Source: Rhodocyclus tenuis (GTDB taxonomy: Bacteria > Pseudomonadota > Gammaproteobacteria > Burkholderiales > Rhodocyclaceae). From it: 64,000 nt of DNA. The stretch spans positions 62,001 to 126,000 of the forward strand of contig NZ_JACIGE010000007.1 of NCBI RefSeq assembly GCF_014197755.1, read 5' to 3'. Every line of letters starts with the position of its first letter. The first letter of the stretch is position 1. The position numbers and the translations under genes were made by a program. Positions 1-9,207 of the stretch are shown here, in pieces. The notes under the pieces were generated by a model. It made no database searches. It was not told the DNA's origin and saw only the letters and a program-made list of their open reading frames with translations.

Positions 1-331
1 CGGGGTTGATCGGTTTTTCGAGGAAATCGACCGCCTGCGCGCGAAACGCCGCGCGCGCCGCCTCGATGTCGCCGTGGCCGGTCATGATGATCGCCGGCAT
101 GCCGCAGCCGGCCGCGAGCAAGTGCTGCTGCAGGCTGAGACCGTCCATTCCCGGCATGCGGATGTCGATCAGCAGGCACCCTCGCCAGTCGGGTCGATAC
201 GCCTTGAGCAGGCTTTCGGCGTCGCCGAAAACGAGCACCGGGTAGCCGTGCAGCCCGAGCGAGAGCGCCAGCGCGTCACGCACGGACGCGTCGTCATCGA
301 CAATGAATACGGTTTGTCCATCAGGCGGCAT
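1..331 (-). CDS. FixJ/TtrR-type response regulator, 3' part cut by window edge
   Basis: The first 110 codons of a two-component response regulator are present; the rest lies left of position 1. The visible part is a complete-looking receiver domain. It shows the acidic triplet at residues 12-14 (VDDD), the phospho-acceptor D56 in LLIDIRMPG, the switch region IIMTGHGD and the conserved K106 in LEKP. The GHGD and LEKP signatures are typical of the FixJ/NarL-output family, so a C-terminal LuxR-type HTH is expected but not seen. Its ATG (331-329) overlaps the last 11 bases of the kinase gene upstream, so the pair is translationally coupled and is very likely a cognate kinase-regulator couple. The signal and target genes cannot be read from the sequence. 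Confidence 0.9.
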   Translation of the reverse strand, partial: MPPDGQTVFIVDDDASVRDALALSLGLHGYPVLVFGDAESLLKAYRPDWRGCLLIDIRMPGMDGLSLQQHLLAAGCGMPAIIMTGHGDIEAARAAFRAQAVDFLEKPINP

Positions 332-1910
332 CGCTGATTTCTCCTTCGCTGGGCAAGACAATCCTGAAAACGCCATGATCGCCAAGCTCGGCGCGCAGGC
401 TGCCGCCATGCGCCTCGACGATGGCACGACTGATCGCCAGACCGAGGCCGAGCCCGCTGGCCTTGGTCGACTGAAAAGCTTCGAACAGCTGCGCCGCGGC
501 CTCGCGCGACGGGCCTAGCCCGCTGTCCTCGACACTGATGCAGACGCGCCTGTCGCCGTCGGCCTGCGCCGAAAGCCTGATGCGGGCCTGCCCCGGCGGC
601 AATTCGGCGACGGCATCGAAGGCATTGGCGAGCAGGTTGCGCAGGACCAGCTCGAGCTGCAGGCGATCGACCAGCAGCGCCAGCGGCGGCGCCGGATCGA
701 CCTGAAAGGCGACGCCCTGCTCCGCCCTGCGTGCGGCGAAGCGCTCGGCAGCGGCAGCGAGCAGATCGCCGACGGCGACGCGTTCAAGACGCGTCGCGCC
801 GGTACGGAAGAAATCGCGCAGCCGCTGCACGACGTCGCCGGCGCGCCGCGATTCCTGCACCAGCCGGCGGATCGTCTCGCGCAGCCGTTCGCCGGTTTCG
901 CCACGGTCGAGCAGTTGTTCGCAGGCGCTAGCGTAGATCGACAGCGCGGTCAACGGCTGGTTGAGTTCGTGCGCCAGCGCGCCGGCCATTTCGCCGGCAG
1001 CGGCAAGACGCAGCGACTGGCGCAGCTCATCGCTGACGCGCTGCTTTTCATCGACGACCGCGCCGATGAAGAGGCCGACCGCAGCGAGCACGGCGCCAAG
1101 CAGTTGCAGCTCGAACACCGTCACCGCGACGAGGTTCTGCCACTGCACGGCAACGATGATGCCGGCCTGCAAGGCAAAGGCGGCGATGGCGGCGCCAGCG
1201 ACGCCCTGCCGCGCCGCTGCCCACACCAGCGGCAGGAAGAGCAGGTAGAAATACTGGAACTCGCCGGCGCCACCGAGTCCGAACGACACCCACAGCATCA
1301 GCGCGGCAAGGCCGGCATAGGCGGCCGTCTCCCAGCGCAACAGATACGCGCGCAGCCGGTCGTCGGCGTCGAAGAGGAGCCAGAAGAAGGGCATGGTGAC
1401 GACGATGCCGACCCAGTCGCCGATCCAGAAACGCACCATCGCCACCGCTCCGTCGCCAACCGGGATCAGCCCGGCAAAGAGCAGCAGCGCGATGTAGATG
1501 CCACTGGTCAGCAAGGTGCCTGCGAGGACGATGGCCAGCCAGAAGAGCAGCCGCTGCCGGTCCTGCAGCACGGCGCCAACCGCATGCCGGCGCAAGGCTT
1601 CGGCGATGCCGCCGTAGCCGAGAGTAAGTGCTGCCGACAGCGCCAGTGTCATCGGCAGCGTTGCCGGCAGGCCACGGACGACGCCCTCGCCGATGAGGAT
1701 TGCCGCAAACCACGGAATGGCGGCGATGCGGCCGACGCGAAACCAGTACACCAGACCGAGCGCCAGCGACGGATTCCACGGCGTGATGTTGAGCCCGTAC
1801 ATCGGATGCAGATAGCTCGCCCAGTCGAGAGCGACATAGGCGAGGACGAAGAAGAGCCCGTGCACAAAAGGCCGGGTTCTTTCCGGAATGGCAATCCTGG
1901 AGGCTGGCAT
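321..1910 (-). CDS. MASE1-domain sensor histidine kinase
   Basis: Membrane sensor kinase of about 529 residues. The N-terminal roughly 270 residues are hydrophobic with about eight membrane segments and the look of a MASE1 sensory domain, including NITPWNPSLALGLVYW early on. After a short linker comes the HisKA dimerisation domain with the phospho-accepting H314 in ALAHELNQPL. A HATPase_c domain follows, with the N box NLLANAFDAV, the G1 box EDSGLGPS and a GLGLGLAI G2 box. It probably phosphorylates the FixJ-like regulator whose start it overlaps. The ATG at 1910 is chosen because the hydrophobic domain starts soon after it. An in-frame ATG at 1958 has a better Shine-Dalgarno (AGGGG about 8 bases upstream) and is a real alternative. 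The HELNQPL type of H box matches FixL/DctB-like kinases; the ligand is unknown. Confidence 0.88.
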   Translation of the reverse strand: MPASRIAIPERTRPFVHGLFFVLAYVALDWASYLHPMYGLNITPWNPSLALGLVYWFRVGRIAAIPWFAAILIGEGVVRGLPATLPMTLALSAALTLGYGGIAEALRRHAVGAVLQDRQRLLFWLAIVLAGTLLTSGIYIALLLFAGLIPVGDGAVAMVRFWIGDWVGIVVTMPFFWLLFDADDRLRAYLLRWETAAYAGLAALMLWVSFGLGGAGEFQYFYLLFLPLVWAAARQGVAGAAIAAFALQAGIIVAVQWQNLVAVTVFELQLLGAVLAAVGLFIGAVVDEKQRVSDELRQSLRLAAAGEMAGALAHELNQPLTALSIYASACEQLLDRGETGERLRETIRRLVQESRRAGDVVQRLRDFFRTGATRLERVAVGDLLAAAAERFAARRAEQGVAFQVDPAPPLALLVDRLQLELVLRNLLANAFDAVAELPPGQARIRLSAQADGDRRVCISVEDSGLGPSREAAAQLFEAFQSTKASGLGLGLAISRAIVEAHGGSLRAELGDHGVFRIVLPSEGEISDAA

Positions 1911-2149
1911 GCGTCGATTGTCCACGATTGCCCCACGCCGCGCATCAGGCACGCCCATACGGGCTGCCCCTAGATGCAGGCCGGCACGACGCGCGCGCCG
2001 GCCACGGCAGGCGCTCGGCACACCGCTGCGAGCCGGCCGCCGAGGCCCGACACCGCGTTACCCCGTAAGTCTTTCCCGAATTTTCGGCGTCTGTCGATTT
2101 CTCTATGCTCGGCGGCATTGATCGCTTGCCCAACAGAGTCACAGTCGCC

Positions 2150-2800
2150 ATGAACAGTCACTCGCCCGCCAGAACCTGCAATCCGAAGATCCTCCGCATC
2201 GTCGTCGTCGCGCTTGCCTTTACCACCTGCGAAACCCATGCGCAATGCGCTGCGCAGGCGGCAGCGGAGTGTCCCGGCGCCGCGCTCAGGGATGTCGCCT
2301 GGGTGAACGCCGACCTGCAGGGCGGCAACTTCCGCGACGCCAATCTCGAGAACAGCAACCTCGCCGGCAGCCAGCTCAAGGGCGCCGACCTGCGCGGTGC
2401 GAACCTGCAGTTCGCTCGCCTGAAGCGAAGCGACCTCGGCGAAGCCAATCTCGAAGGCGCCAACCTGCATTCGGCCAACCTCGAACACGCCAGCCTGCAC
2501 GGCGCGCAGCTCGCCGGGGCGCGCCTCGACAAAGCACACATGGTCAGCGCCGACTTCTCGCATGCGCGCCTCGCCGGCGCCGACCTCACGCGCAGCAACC
2601 TGATCAACGCCGACCTGCAGCACGCCGACCTGCGCAAGGCAAAGCTCGACGGCGCTTTCCTCAACCACGCCAACCTCCGCCAGGCCGATCTGCGCGGCGC
2701 GTCGCTGCAGCGCACCCGGCTCGTCGGTACGCGGCTGTCCGGCGCCACCTGGATCGACGGCAGGGTATGCAAGACACCCTCGGTCGGTGCCTGCGAGTAA
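2150..2800 (+). CDS. secreted pentapeptide-repeat protein
   Basis: A 216-residue protein with an N-terminal signal peptide (hydrophobic stretch around residues 15-30 ending THAQ). From about residue 45 to 200 it carries more than 25 tandem pentapeptide repeats of the A(D/N)Lxx type, such as GADLRGANLQ, GANLHSANLE and NADLQHADLR. Such repeats fold into a right-handed quadrilateral beta-helix. A few cysteines sit just after the signal (QCAAQAAAEC) and near the C-terminus (VCKTPSVGAC), so one or two disulfides are possible in the periplasm. Pentapeptide proteins have no general enzymatic function and I assign none. The ATG at 2150 puts the signal peptide at the N-terminus; an in-frame upstream start at 2105 would spoil it. 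It is divergent from the sensor kinase gene and lies 32 bases before nhaB. Confidence 0.85.
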   Translation: MNSHSPARTCNPKILRIVVVALAFTTCETHAQCAAQAAAECPGAALRDVAWVNADLQGGNFRDANLENSNLAGSQLKGADLRGANLQFARLKRSDLGEANLEGANLHSANLEHASLHGAQLAGARLDKAHMVSADFSHARLAGADLTRSNLINADLQHADLRKAKLDGAFLNHANLRQADLRGASLQRTRLVGTRLSGATWIDGRVCKTPSVGACE

Positions 2801-2832
2801 GCACTCCCATCCGTTTCCGGCCAAGGACTAGC

Positions 2833-4338
2833 ATGGCAGCGCACATTCAGGAAGGCAGCGTGTTCCGCCTCATCGGCGACAGTTTTCTCGGCCATACGCC
2901 GCGCTGGTACAAGCGGCTGATCATCTTCTTCCTCTGCCTCAACGTCGGCGTCTTCTTCAGCCTCGGTGCGCTGACCACCGGCTGGCTGATCCTCGGCGAA
3001 TTCATCTTCACGCTGACCATGGCGCTGAAGTGCTTTCCGCTGCAACCCGGCGGACTACTCGCGCTGCAGGCGGTAGCGCTCGGCCTGACCGACACGCACG
3101 CGATCTATCACGAGGTCGAGCACGGCCTGCCGGTGCTGCTGCTGGTGATCTTCATGGTTGCCGGCGTGCATTTCCTGCGCGACATGCTCTACCGCATGAT
3201 CAGCCGCATCCTGCTCGGCATCCGCTCACGCGTCACGCTCAATCTGGTGGTCATCGTCGTCGTCTCGGTCGCCTCGGCCTTCCTCGACGCGCTCACCATC
3301 CTCGCCGTGCTCGTCGCCGTCTCGCTCGGCTTCTACGAGGTCTATCACCGCGTCGTGTCGACGCGCAGCCATCACGACGACCCGGATGTCACCGACGAGT
3401 ATGTGCATGAACAGCACCGCCAGGACCTCGAGCAGTTCCGCGCCGTGCTGCGCAGCCTGCTCATGCACGGCGCCATCGGCACCGCCATCGGTGGCGTGTG
3501 CACGCTGGTCGGCGAACCGGAAAACATCGTCATCGGCAACGAGGCCGGCTGGAACTTCATGGAATTCCTGCTCAAGGTGGCGCCGAGCAGTATCCCGACA
3601 CTGCTTGCCGGCATCCTCACCTGCTGGGTGATCGAGAAGTTCAAGTGGTTCGGCTACGGCACCGAACTGCCGGCGAGCGTTCGCCAGATCCTGCTCGACG
3701 AGGAAAGCGCGCAGCGCACCCGGCAGACGCCGCGAGATCGCCTGCTGCTGATCATGCAGGCGGTGGTGGCGGTGCTGATGGTCGTCGCGCTGGCCCTGCA
3801 CATCGCCGAAATCGGGCTGATCGGCCTGGCCGTGATCGTCGTCGTCTCGGCGCTGGCCGGCGTCACCGACGAGCACCATGTCGCCGAAGCCTTCATGCCC
3901 GGACTGCCGTTCGCGTCATTGCTGGTCGTCTTCTACGTCATCGTCGCCATGATCGGCAGCCTGCACATGTTCAACGCGGTAATCGAATGGGTACTGTCGC
4001 TCGAACCGCGGCTACAGGTATTCATGATCTTCGCCACCAACGGCGCACTGTCGGCGATCAGCGACAACGTCTTCGTCGCCGCGATCTACATGAAGGAACT
4101 GAAAGCCGCCTTCGACGCCGGGCTGACGACGCGCGAACTGTTCGACGCACAGTCGGTGGCGGTGGTCATGGGAACGGGGATCCCGAGCATGTCGACGCCC
4201 AACGGCCAGGCAGCGTTTCTCTACCTGCTGACATCGTCGGTGGCGCCGCTGATCCGCTTGGGCTACGGCCGCATGCTGTGGATGGCGCTGCCCTACGCCG
4301 TGGTGACGACGCTGGTTGCCGGCCTGACCCTGTTCTGA
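2833..4338 (+). CDS. nhaB: NhaB-type Na+/H+ antiporter
   Basis: A 501-residue inner-membrane transporter of the NhaB family, which exchanges sodium for protons to control cytoplasmic Na+ and pH. Recognisable NhaB features are the soluble N-terminal start followed by GDSFLGHTPRWYK, the long run of about ten or more membrane helices, the VGEPENIVIG motif with polar residues inside a membrane region, the SAFLDALTILAV segment, and near the end NGALSAISDNVFVAA followed by GTGIPSMSTPNGQAAFL. Length matches the family (about 500-530). The ATG is preceded by AAGGA at 2823-2827 with good spacing. It stands alone and converges on the Cache-CheW gene. No regulatory site was recognised. Confidence 0.92.
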   Translation: MAAHIQEGSVFRLIGDSFLGHTPRWYKRLIIFFLCLNVGVFFSLGALTTGWLILGEFIFTLTMALKCFPLQPGGLLALQAVALGLTDTHAIYHEVEHGLPVLLLVIFMVAGVHFLRDMLYRMISRILLGIRSRVTLNLVVIVVVSVASAFLDALTILAVLVAVSLGFYEVYHRVVSTRSHHDDPDVTDEYVHEQHRQDLEQFRAVLRSLLMHGAIGTAIGGVCTLVGEPENIVIGNEAGWNFMEFLLKVAPSSIPTLLAGILTCWVIEKFKWFGYGTELPASVRQILLDEESAQRTRQTPRDRLLLIMQAVVAVLMVVALALHIAEIGLIGLAVIVVVSALAGVTDEHHVAEAFMPGLPFASLLVVFYVIVAMIGSLHMFNAVIEWVLSLEPRLQVFMIFATNGALSAISDNVFVAAIYMKELKAAFDAGLTTRELFDAQSVAVVMGTGIPSMSTPNGQAAFLYLLTSSVAPLIRLGYGRMLWMALPYAVVTTLVAGLTLF

Positions 4339-4433
4339 ACGAAGGCGTCAGCGGCTGTGGCGGCGGCGCGCCGGTGATCCGAAAGGCCGGCGGGCACTGA
4401 CCGGTAGATGCCTCGGACAGCGCCCGGCTTTCG

Positions 4434-7085
4434 TCAAGCGGCTTCGCGGATCAGCATGTCTGTCACCGACAGCTTACGCAGCGAACTGCGCTCGAGTATC
4501 TTCGTAAGAGACAGGATGATGAGGATGCGACGCTCGCGCTCTTCGACCCCCGGCTTGACGAGGCTGTCGACCAGCGATTGCCCGTCCGCCAGCAGCGCAG
4601 GCACTGGTTCGATGCGCTGCGCCTCGATGCTGGTGACTTCGCCCAGCGTATCGACGATCAAGCCGAAGCGGGTAGGCGGCGTGCCCGCTTGCAGAACGAG
4701 TACCTGACGCCTGTCGAGCATCCCGTCACGCTGCCGCCGTTCGCCACCCTGACGCTTCGCACTCAAGGCCGGGGAGATGTCGACCACCGGCAGCGCCTGA
4801 TCGTCGAACATCAGGCAGCCGGCGATCCATTCGCAGCTGCCTGGCACCGGCGTCAAGCGCTCCGTATCGACGGCAGCCAGTACCACTTCCGGAGGCAGGC
4901 CGAACCACTGGTGCCCAATATAGAAAGTGGCGATATCGCACAGATCGGCCTTGCGCGACTGCTGACTGACCCGGTATTCGCTGCCGGCCGTTTCCCGCTG
5001 GGTGATCCGCCCAGCCTCGGCCAGCCGCTCGGACAATGGCGTGAAGATCAGCGCCAGCACCTCCTGCTGGTAGGAGTCGCCGGCTGACTTGTACTCGCGA
5101 TAGCCGGAGCCCTTACACGAGCCCACCGCGTAATAGCGGCCTTCGTGGGCGACAATGTTGGCCGTACTCTCGCCCTGCGCCAGCGCAAAGAACGCCGGAC
5201 TCAGGTTCAGCCGCCCACCGCTGGCAAGGTCCGGTTGCGTACTGGCGATGATCCAGCCGTCGGCCTCGGTGAATACGGCAAAGGCCCCCGGCACGACGCT
5301 ACCGTCTTCCTGACGCGGCAGGGCATCGTTGAGCATTGCCTTGAACTGCGTCGTGGCGTCGAAAACGATGGCGATGCCACCGACCGGCTCGCCGTCATCG
5401 ATTCCCCTGACCGCGGCGGAAAAGACGTAGGTGGCCTCACCGGCGTAGAGATCGCTCGCCACGAAGTCAGACACACAATAGTTCTGTCCGTCACGCAGAC
5501 CCAGGCAGCTGCGCACCCAGTTTTCGTTCACCGGCTTGCCCAACTGGTCGTTGTATGCCGGATTGGAAACGGCAACGACGCGGCCACTCTGATCGAACAG
5601 GATCAGGTTGGTGTAGACGGTATAAAGATCGTTGATCTGACGAAGGATTCGGGTCAGCCGCTGGCGCAGCGCCTCGTCTTGCAGGGAGGCGCTGCCCAGT
5701 GCCTCGCGGAATTCGCGCGTCAGCGCCCACCAGCGGCAATCATTGGCGCGTTCATAGAGGTTGCGGTCCATGATGTCGATCGCCAGCGCCGCCTGCGTGC
5801 CGCAATCGAAGAGCACCGACGAGACGACCGTCTTGTACAGATTGCTGGTCGATTCGCTGAAAACCCGGCGGGTATGCAGCCCGGTTGCGCCGATCTCGCG
5901 CAGCAATACCTTGGCGAACTCGGCATTGTGGGTGTTGTTCTCGCGTGCCAGCCAGATGTTGCCGTTCCACACCGAGCGGTTGAGCTCCTGCTGGATCGAT
6001 GTAGCTTTGAGCGGAATATCACGCAACGACTGGCTGAACAGCGTCGCCACGTCGAGCACACTGGCGAGAAAATCCTCGGGAATACCCTCCAGTTCGAGCG
6101 CCTCCGCCATCTCAAAGGCATGGTTGAGCGGCGCCATGACCTGACCCAGCCAACCCGGACCGGCGTATCCCTGATACGGCGTCGCCGCGCGGGTTGTCGC
6201 CAGATACTCGCGGCCGGCAAAGCGCAGGATCCGGCAGGCATTGTCCGGCACCGGCTCGACGCGTGCATCGACGGGGAACTGGTAGGGATCGCTGCTGGCA
6301 ATGATGCGTCCGTCGGGCGCGATCAGCGTCACGACGCTCCAGTCGTCCTCGGACACCAGACTGTCAAAGATGCGCTGGCACTCGTCGGCGAACCTGAAAC
6401 ACAGGCAGAGCACACCGACCGGACGACTGCCGTCCTTGGACATGACCCGATAGGCGTAGATCAGCGGGCTCGGCTCGTCCGACAGCAGATCGGTACTGCG
6501 GAACACTTCGACGTAAGCAGCTTCGGTCGTCAGCGCCTCCGCCAGCAGCGGATCGTGCGACTGCGTTACCGGGTTGGCGCCGTCGAGCTGCGCGAGGACT
6601 TCGCCCTGCGGCGAGAGCAGGATGATGTTGTGATAGACCGAGTACTTGGCGACGTACTCGGCAAAGTGCGAACCGATGCGCGCTTGCCAGGCGGCATCGC
6701 GCGCCAGTGCCGGATCGGCTTCGACCGCCTCGGCAAAGGCGCAGACCTCGCCATCGGTGGCGAGAAAGCCGATGTCAGCCGTCCGTTCGAACAGGTTGCG
6801 GATCAGCACGTCGATGGCGACGCGTGCGCAAGAACTGAGATTCAGCGTCGCCTTCTTGTAATGCTCCTGCGCCAGTTGTTCAAGGAGCACCGACGCCAGC
6901 GCCTGGAAATCGCGGCGCATGCCGGTGATGTCGGTGCCGGCACCGAGCAACTGCCCGAGCAGCGTAAGGTTGTCATAGACCGCCTGAATCTCGTTCAGTC
7001 GCTTCTTGTCAGGGGCGAGTGCGCCCATGAAGCGTGCCAGATAGTTCAGATCGGTCTTGGTGCTGGATTTGTTACGCCGTCTCAT
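4434..7085 (-). CDS. Cache-Cache-CheW protein without membrane segments
   Basis: An 883-residue protein. Two tandem modules (about residues 60-370 and 375-690) each hold an alpha-helical start and a Cache/PDC-like sensor fold. They are recognised by repeated stretches such as YHNIILLSPQGEVLAQLD and YTNLILFDQSGRVVAVSN, IAPDGRIIASSDP and FTEADGWIIASTQP. The C-terminal about 150 residues form a CheW-like domain (IGHQWFGLPPEVVLAAV, GCLMFDDQALPVVDIS, FGLIVDTLGEV). Cache domains normally sit outside the membrane, yet I find no hydrophobic segment long enough for a membrane helix and no signal peptide or MCP signalling hairpin. It would therefore be a cytoplasmic sensor docking to CheA/receptor arrays through CheW. 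The start at 7085 has GGAGA about 7 bases upstream. It stands alone; no other chemotaxis gene is in the window. Confidence 0.8.
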   Translation of the reverse strand: MRRRNKSSTKTDLNYLARFMGALAPDKKRLNEIQAVYDNLTLLGQLLGAGTDITGMRRDFQALASVLLEQLAQEHYKKATLNLSSCARVAIDVLIRNLFERTADIGFLATDGEVCAFAEAVEADPALARDAAWQARIGSHFAEYVAKYSVYHNIILLSPQGEVLAQLDGANPVTQSHDPLLAEALTTEAAYVEVFRSTDLLSDEPSPLIYAYRVMSKDGSRPVGVLCLCFRFADECQRIFDSLVSEDDWSVVTLIAPDGRIIASSDPYQFPVDARVEPVPDNACRILRFAGREYLATTRAATPYQGYAGPGWLGQVMAPLNHAFEMAEALELEGIPEDFLASVLDVATLFSQSLRDIPLKATSIQQELNRSVWNGNIWLARENNTHNAEFAKVLLREIGATGLHTRRVFSESTSNLYKTVVSSVLFDCGTQAALAIDIMDRNLYERANDCRWWALTREFREALGSASLQDEALRQRLTRILRQINDLYTVYTNLILFDQSGRVVAVSNPAYNDQLGKPVNENWVRSCLGLRDGQNYCVSDFVASDLYAGEATYVFSAAVRGIDDGEPVGGIAIVFDATTQFKAMLNDALPRQEDGSVVPGAFAVFTEADGWIIASTQPDLASGGRLNLSPAFFALAQGESTANIVAHEGRYYAVGSCKGSGYREYKSAGDSYQQEVLALIFTPLSERLAEAGRITQRETAGSEYRVSQQSRKADLCDIATFYIGHQWFGLPPEVVLAAVDTERLTPVPGSCEWIAGCLMFDDQALPVVDISPALSAKRQGGERRQRDGMLDRRQVLVLQAGTPPTRFGLIVDTLGEVTSIEAQRIEPVPALLADGQSLVDSLVKPGVEERERRILIILSLTKILERSSLRKLSVTDMLIREAA

Positions 7086-7385
7086 CAAAATATCTCCACA
7101 AGGCACCGCAAACACCGCGGGCGGCTGTGCAAAGCACATTCAGTGCCTATGACCTTCGCCATATAACCCTAATTACAGCGCGGTTTTACGCCCGATGCGC
7201 GACATATTTTGGCGCAGCACAGCGTCGACGCACGCTTTTGGTGCAGAGCGTACGCGCATTGGCTCAGGATCCGGGAGAGAGAAAAATCAGGGCGTCGCCA
7301 CAGGAAACCAGCCGCACACCGGGCTGTCCAGGTGCGCAAACCAGCGGCCGTTCGGTCTGGCGGTCTGGCGCCAGGAGCCGCGCAG
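7086..7385. other. intergenic region upstream of the Cache-CheW gene
   Basis: This 300-base stretch lies between the Cache-CheW gene and the sir2 gene, both on the minus strand. The part next to the Cache-CheW gene is AT-richer (around 7160-7180, read on the minus strand with TTATAT) and probably holds its promoter, but no clear -35 element could be paired. No gene or convincing terminator was seen in it. Confidence 0.4.
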
Positions 7386-8156
7386 CTAGCGTGCCAGCCG
7401 CTTCATCAAGCCGCTCATCGCCGCTGCCGCGCCGAGTGGCAGGTAATGGTCGACGACGCCGGACAACTGCGTTCGCTGCGGATTGATCTCGACCGTCGCC
7501 ACGCCAGAGTCGACCGCCCACAGCACCGGCTGCGTGATGTAGGGAAAGACGCTCGAGGTGCCGATGCTGAAGACCATGTCGAAACCCTCATCGGCGGCGG
7601 CGACCAGGCGTGCGATCGCGCCTTCCGGCAGCGCTTCGCCAAAGAGCACCACCTTTGGCCGCAGCACGCTGGCGCAAACCGGGCACAGCGGGGGCAAGTC
7701 GCGTCCGGCGAGGCTGTCGGCACGCTCTTCATAGGCACAGAGCGGGCAGTGCAGTTGCTGCAGGTTGCCGTGGATCTCGATGACGTTGCGGCTGCCCGCC
7801 TGCCGATGCAGCCCGTCGACGTTCTGCGTCAGCACCGTCGTGCGCTGCAGGTGCGACTCCAGCTCCGCAATCGCCCGATGCGCGGCGTTTGGCTCCGCGC
7901 CACGGCACGCCGACTCGATCTGAGCCAGATACTTCCAGGTGAGGTCGGGACGCACGGCGAAGACCTGCGCCGAGAGCAGCTCCTCGATGGCGAGGCCCTC
8001 GTCGGTCGCCGTATCGTTGTACAGGCCGCCGACGCCGCGATAGGTCGGCAGTCCGGAGTCGGCCGAGATGCCGGCACCGGTGATGAAGAGCACGCTCTGC
8101 GCGCGCCCGAGTCGCTCGGCAACGGCGTCGAGGACTCTATTGACATGTTCGTTCAT
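7386..8156 (-). CDS. Sir2-family NAD-dependent protein deacylase
   Basis: A 256-residue sirtuin that removes acyl groups from lysine using NAD+, making nicotinamide and O-acyl-ADP-ribose. Diagnostic motifs are ITGAGISADSGLPTYRG (NAD binding), TQNVDGLHRQAG followed by EIHGN with the catalytic histidine, and a zinc site of two pairs CPLC and CPVC about 30 residues apart. It also has PKVVLFGEALPE, SIGTSSVFP and the late VEINPQ. Length and motif spacing fit bacterial CobB/SrtN-like enzymes. The ATG at 8156 is preferred; ATG at 8162, two codons earlier, is possible, and neither has a strong ribosome site. It is divergent from the cbb operon, so deacylation of carbon-metabolism enzymes is imaginable but only a guess from position. 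Confidence 0.9.
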   Translation of the reverse strand: MNEHVNRVLDAVAERLGRAQSVLFITGAGISADSGLPTYRGVGGLYNDTATDEGLAIEELLSAQVFAVRPDLTWKYLAQIESACRGAEPNAAHRAIAELESHLQRTTVLTQNVDGLHRQAGSRNVIEIHGNLQQLHCPLCAYEERADSLAGRDLPPLCPVCASVLRPKVVLFGEALPEGAIARLVAAADEGFDMVFSIGTSSVFPYITQPVLWAVDSGVATVEINPQRTQLSGVVDHYLPLGAAAAMSGLMKRLAR

Positions 8157-8178
8157 GGGCATTCGGGGCCACCGTGAT

Positions 8179-8194
8179 AAGTAAGCTTTTACTT
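8179..8194. repeat. short inverted repeat in the sir2-cbbY intergenic region
   Basis: AAGTAA and TTACTT form a perfect 6-base inverted repeat separated by GCTT. It lies in the AT-rich part of the intergenic region between the divergent sir2 and cbbY genes, about 25 bases upstream of the candidate cbb promoter. It could be a repressor or activator half-site pair; no known consensus is matched. Confidence 0.35.
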
Positions 8195-8214
8195 GCCTAA
8201 ACACCAAAAAACAT

Positions 8215-8227
8215 TAACTTCAAATAA
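8215..8227 (+). promoter_or_regulatory. candidate CbbR binding site (TNA-N7-TNA)
   Basis: The sequence TAA-N7-TAA fits the TNA-N7-TNA core described for CbbR operators in beta- and alphaproteobacteria and also the general LysR T-N11-A rule. It overlaps the -35 region of the candidate promoter at 8219-8247 and stands upstream of cbbY-cbbM, while a cbbR gene lies just beyond cbbM. Short degenerate motifs like this arise by chance, so the assignment rests mainly on context. Confidence 0.45.
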
Positions 8228-8247
8228 ACGGATATCTCACCTAGACT
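8219..8247 (+). promoter_or_regulatory. candidate sigma-70 promoter of cbbY-cbbM
   Basis: A -35-like TTCAAA (8219-8224) is separated by exactly 17 bases from a -10-like TAGACT (8242-8247). Transcription would start near 8254, about 30 bases before the cbbY ATG. Both boxes are imperfect, which suits an activator-dependent promoter; the overlapping CbbR-like site is consistent with that. Confidence 0.4.
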
Positions 8248-8285
8248 GCATGCATCGATCAGCAGCAAGCCACTCAGGACACGCA

Positions 8286-9182
8286 ATGCCCCGCCTTGCA
8301 GCAAGCTCCCCACTCGCCAGCGACAGCACTGCCAGCACCGCCAACACCAAGCTCCGCCCTGCCTTGCGTGCGGTAATCTTCGATGTCGATGGCACGCTTG
8401 CCGAAACCGAGCTCGACGGTCACCTGCCGGCGTTCAATCAGGCCTTCGCCGATGCCTGCCTCGACTGGCACTGGTCGCCGGCCGAATACCTCGAACTGCT
8501 GGCAGTCACCGGCGGCAAGGAACGCATCGCACATTATGCTCTTCGCAAGCACGCGGAGTTCGCGCGGCGCGCGGATTTTCCGCAGTTGGTCGCCAATCTG
8601 CACCGGCGCAAGACCGAGCTTTATGCCGCGCGCGCCGCTGCCGGCGCGATCACGCTGCGCCCCGGCATCCGCCGTCTGCTCGACGAGATCGCCGCCGCCG
8701 GCCTCGTCGCCGCCATCGCCACGACCACCTCGCCGGACAGCGTGCGCGCGCTGATCAATGGGCAACTCGGCGCCGACGCGCTGACGCGCTTTGCCTGCAT
8801 CGGCGCTGGCGACGTCGTCGCCAGCAAGAAGCCGGCGCCGGACATTTACCAGTACGTGATTGACGCGCTCGGGCTCGCCGCTGACGAATGCCTCGCCATC
8901 GAGGATTCGGCGGTGGGCACCGCCGCAGCGCTGGCGGCCGGCGTTCCGGTCGTCGTCACCGCGCACGCGGCCACGGCAGCCGAGAACTTTGCCGGCGCCC
9001 TCGCGGTCCTCGACGGTCTCGGCGAAGCCGACGCACCGGCCCGTTCGCTTGCCGGCCCGGAACCGGCAGGCGGCTTCGTCAGCCTCTCCGACCTCATCCG
9101 CTGGCACGGCAGCAAGAATCAGCAGCACGATTTCGCAGGAAAGCAGCATGCGCAGGACATCGCCGCCCGCTCGGGCATCTGA
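8286..9182 (+). CDS. cbbY: CbbY-like HAD-family phosphatase
   Basis: A 298-residue HAD-superfamily phosphatase. Motif I is [11 protein letters not shown] (two catalytic aspartates), motif II lies in AAIATTTSP, motif III is the lysine in SKKPAPDIY, and motif IV is [11 protein letters not shown]. The alpha-helical cap follows motif I. CbbY enzymes dephosphorylate xylulose-1,5-bisphosphate, a misfire product that blocks RuBisCO, and the gene lies 25 bases upstream of cbbM, almost certainly in one transcript. About 25 N-terminal residues precede the domain and an unstructured tail of about 40 residues follows it, slightly longer than usual. The ATG at 8286 has AGGACA upstream. Confidence 0.9.
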   Translation: MPRLAASSPLASDSTASTANTKLRPALRAVIFDVDGTLAETELDGHLPAFNQAFADACLDWHWSPAEYLELLAVTGGKERIAHYALRKHAEFARRADFPQLVANLHRRKTELYAARAAAGAITLRPGIRRLLDEIAAAGLVAAIATTTSPDSVRALINGQLGADALTRFACIGAGDVVASKKPAPDIYQYVIDALGLAADECLAIEDSAVGTAAALAAGVPVVVTAHAATAAENFAGALAVLDGLGEADAPARSLAGPEPAGGFVSLSDLIRWHGSKNQQHDFAGKQHAQDIAARSGI

Positions 9183-9207
9183 ACCTCTCACTCACGGAGA
9201 ACGCACC

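Noticed and set aside
8274-9191. Minus-strand open frame opposite cbbY, about 300 codons
   Set aside because: Its translation has no recognisable domain, whereas the plus strand shows all HAD motifs in order.
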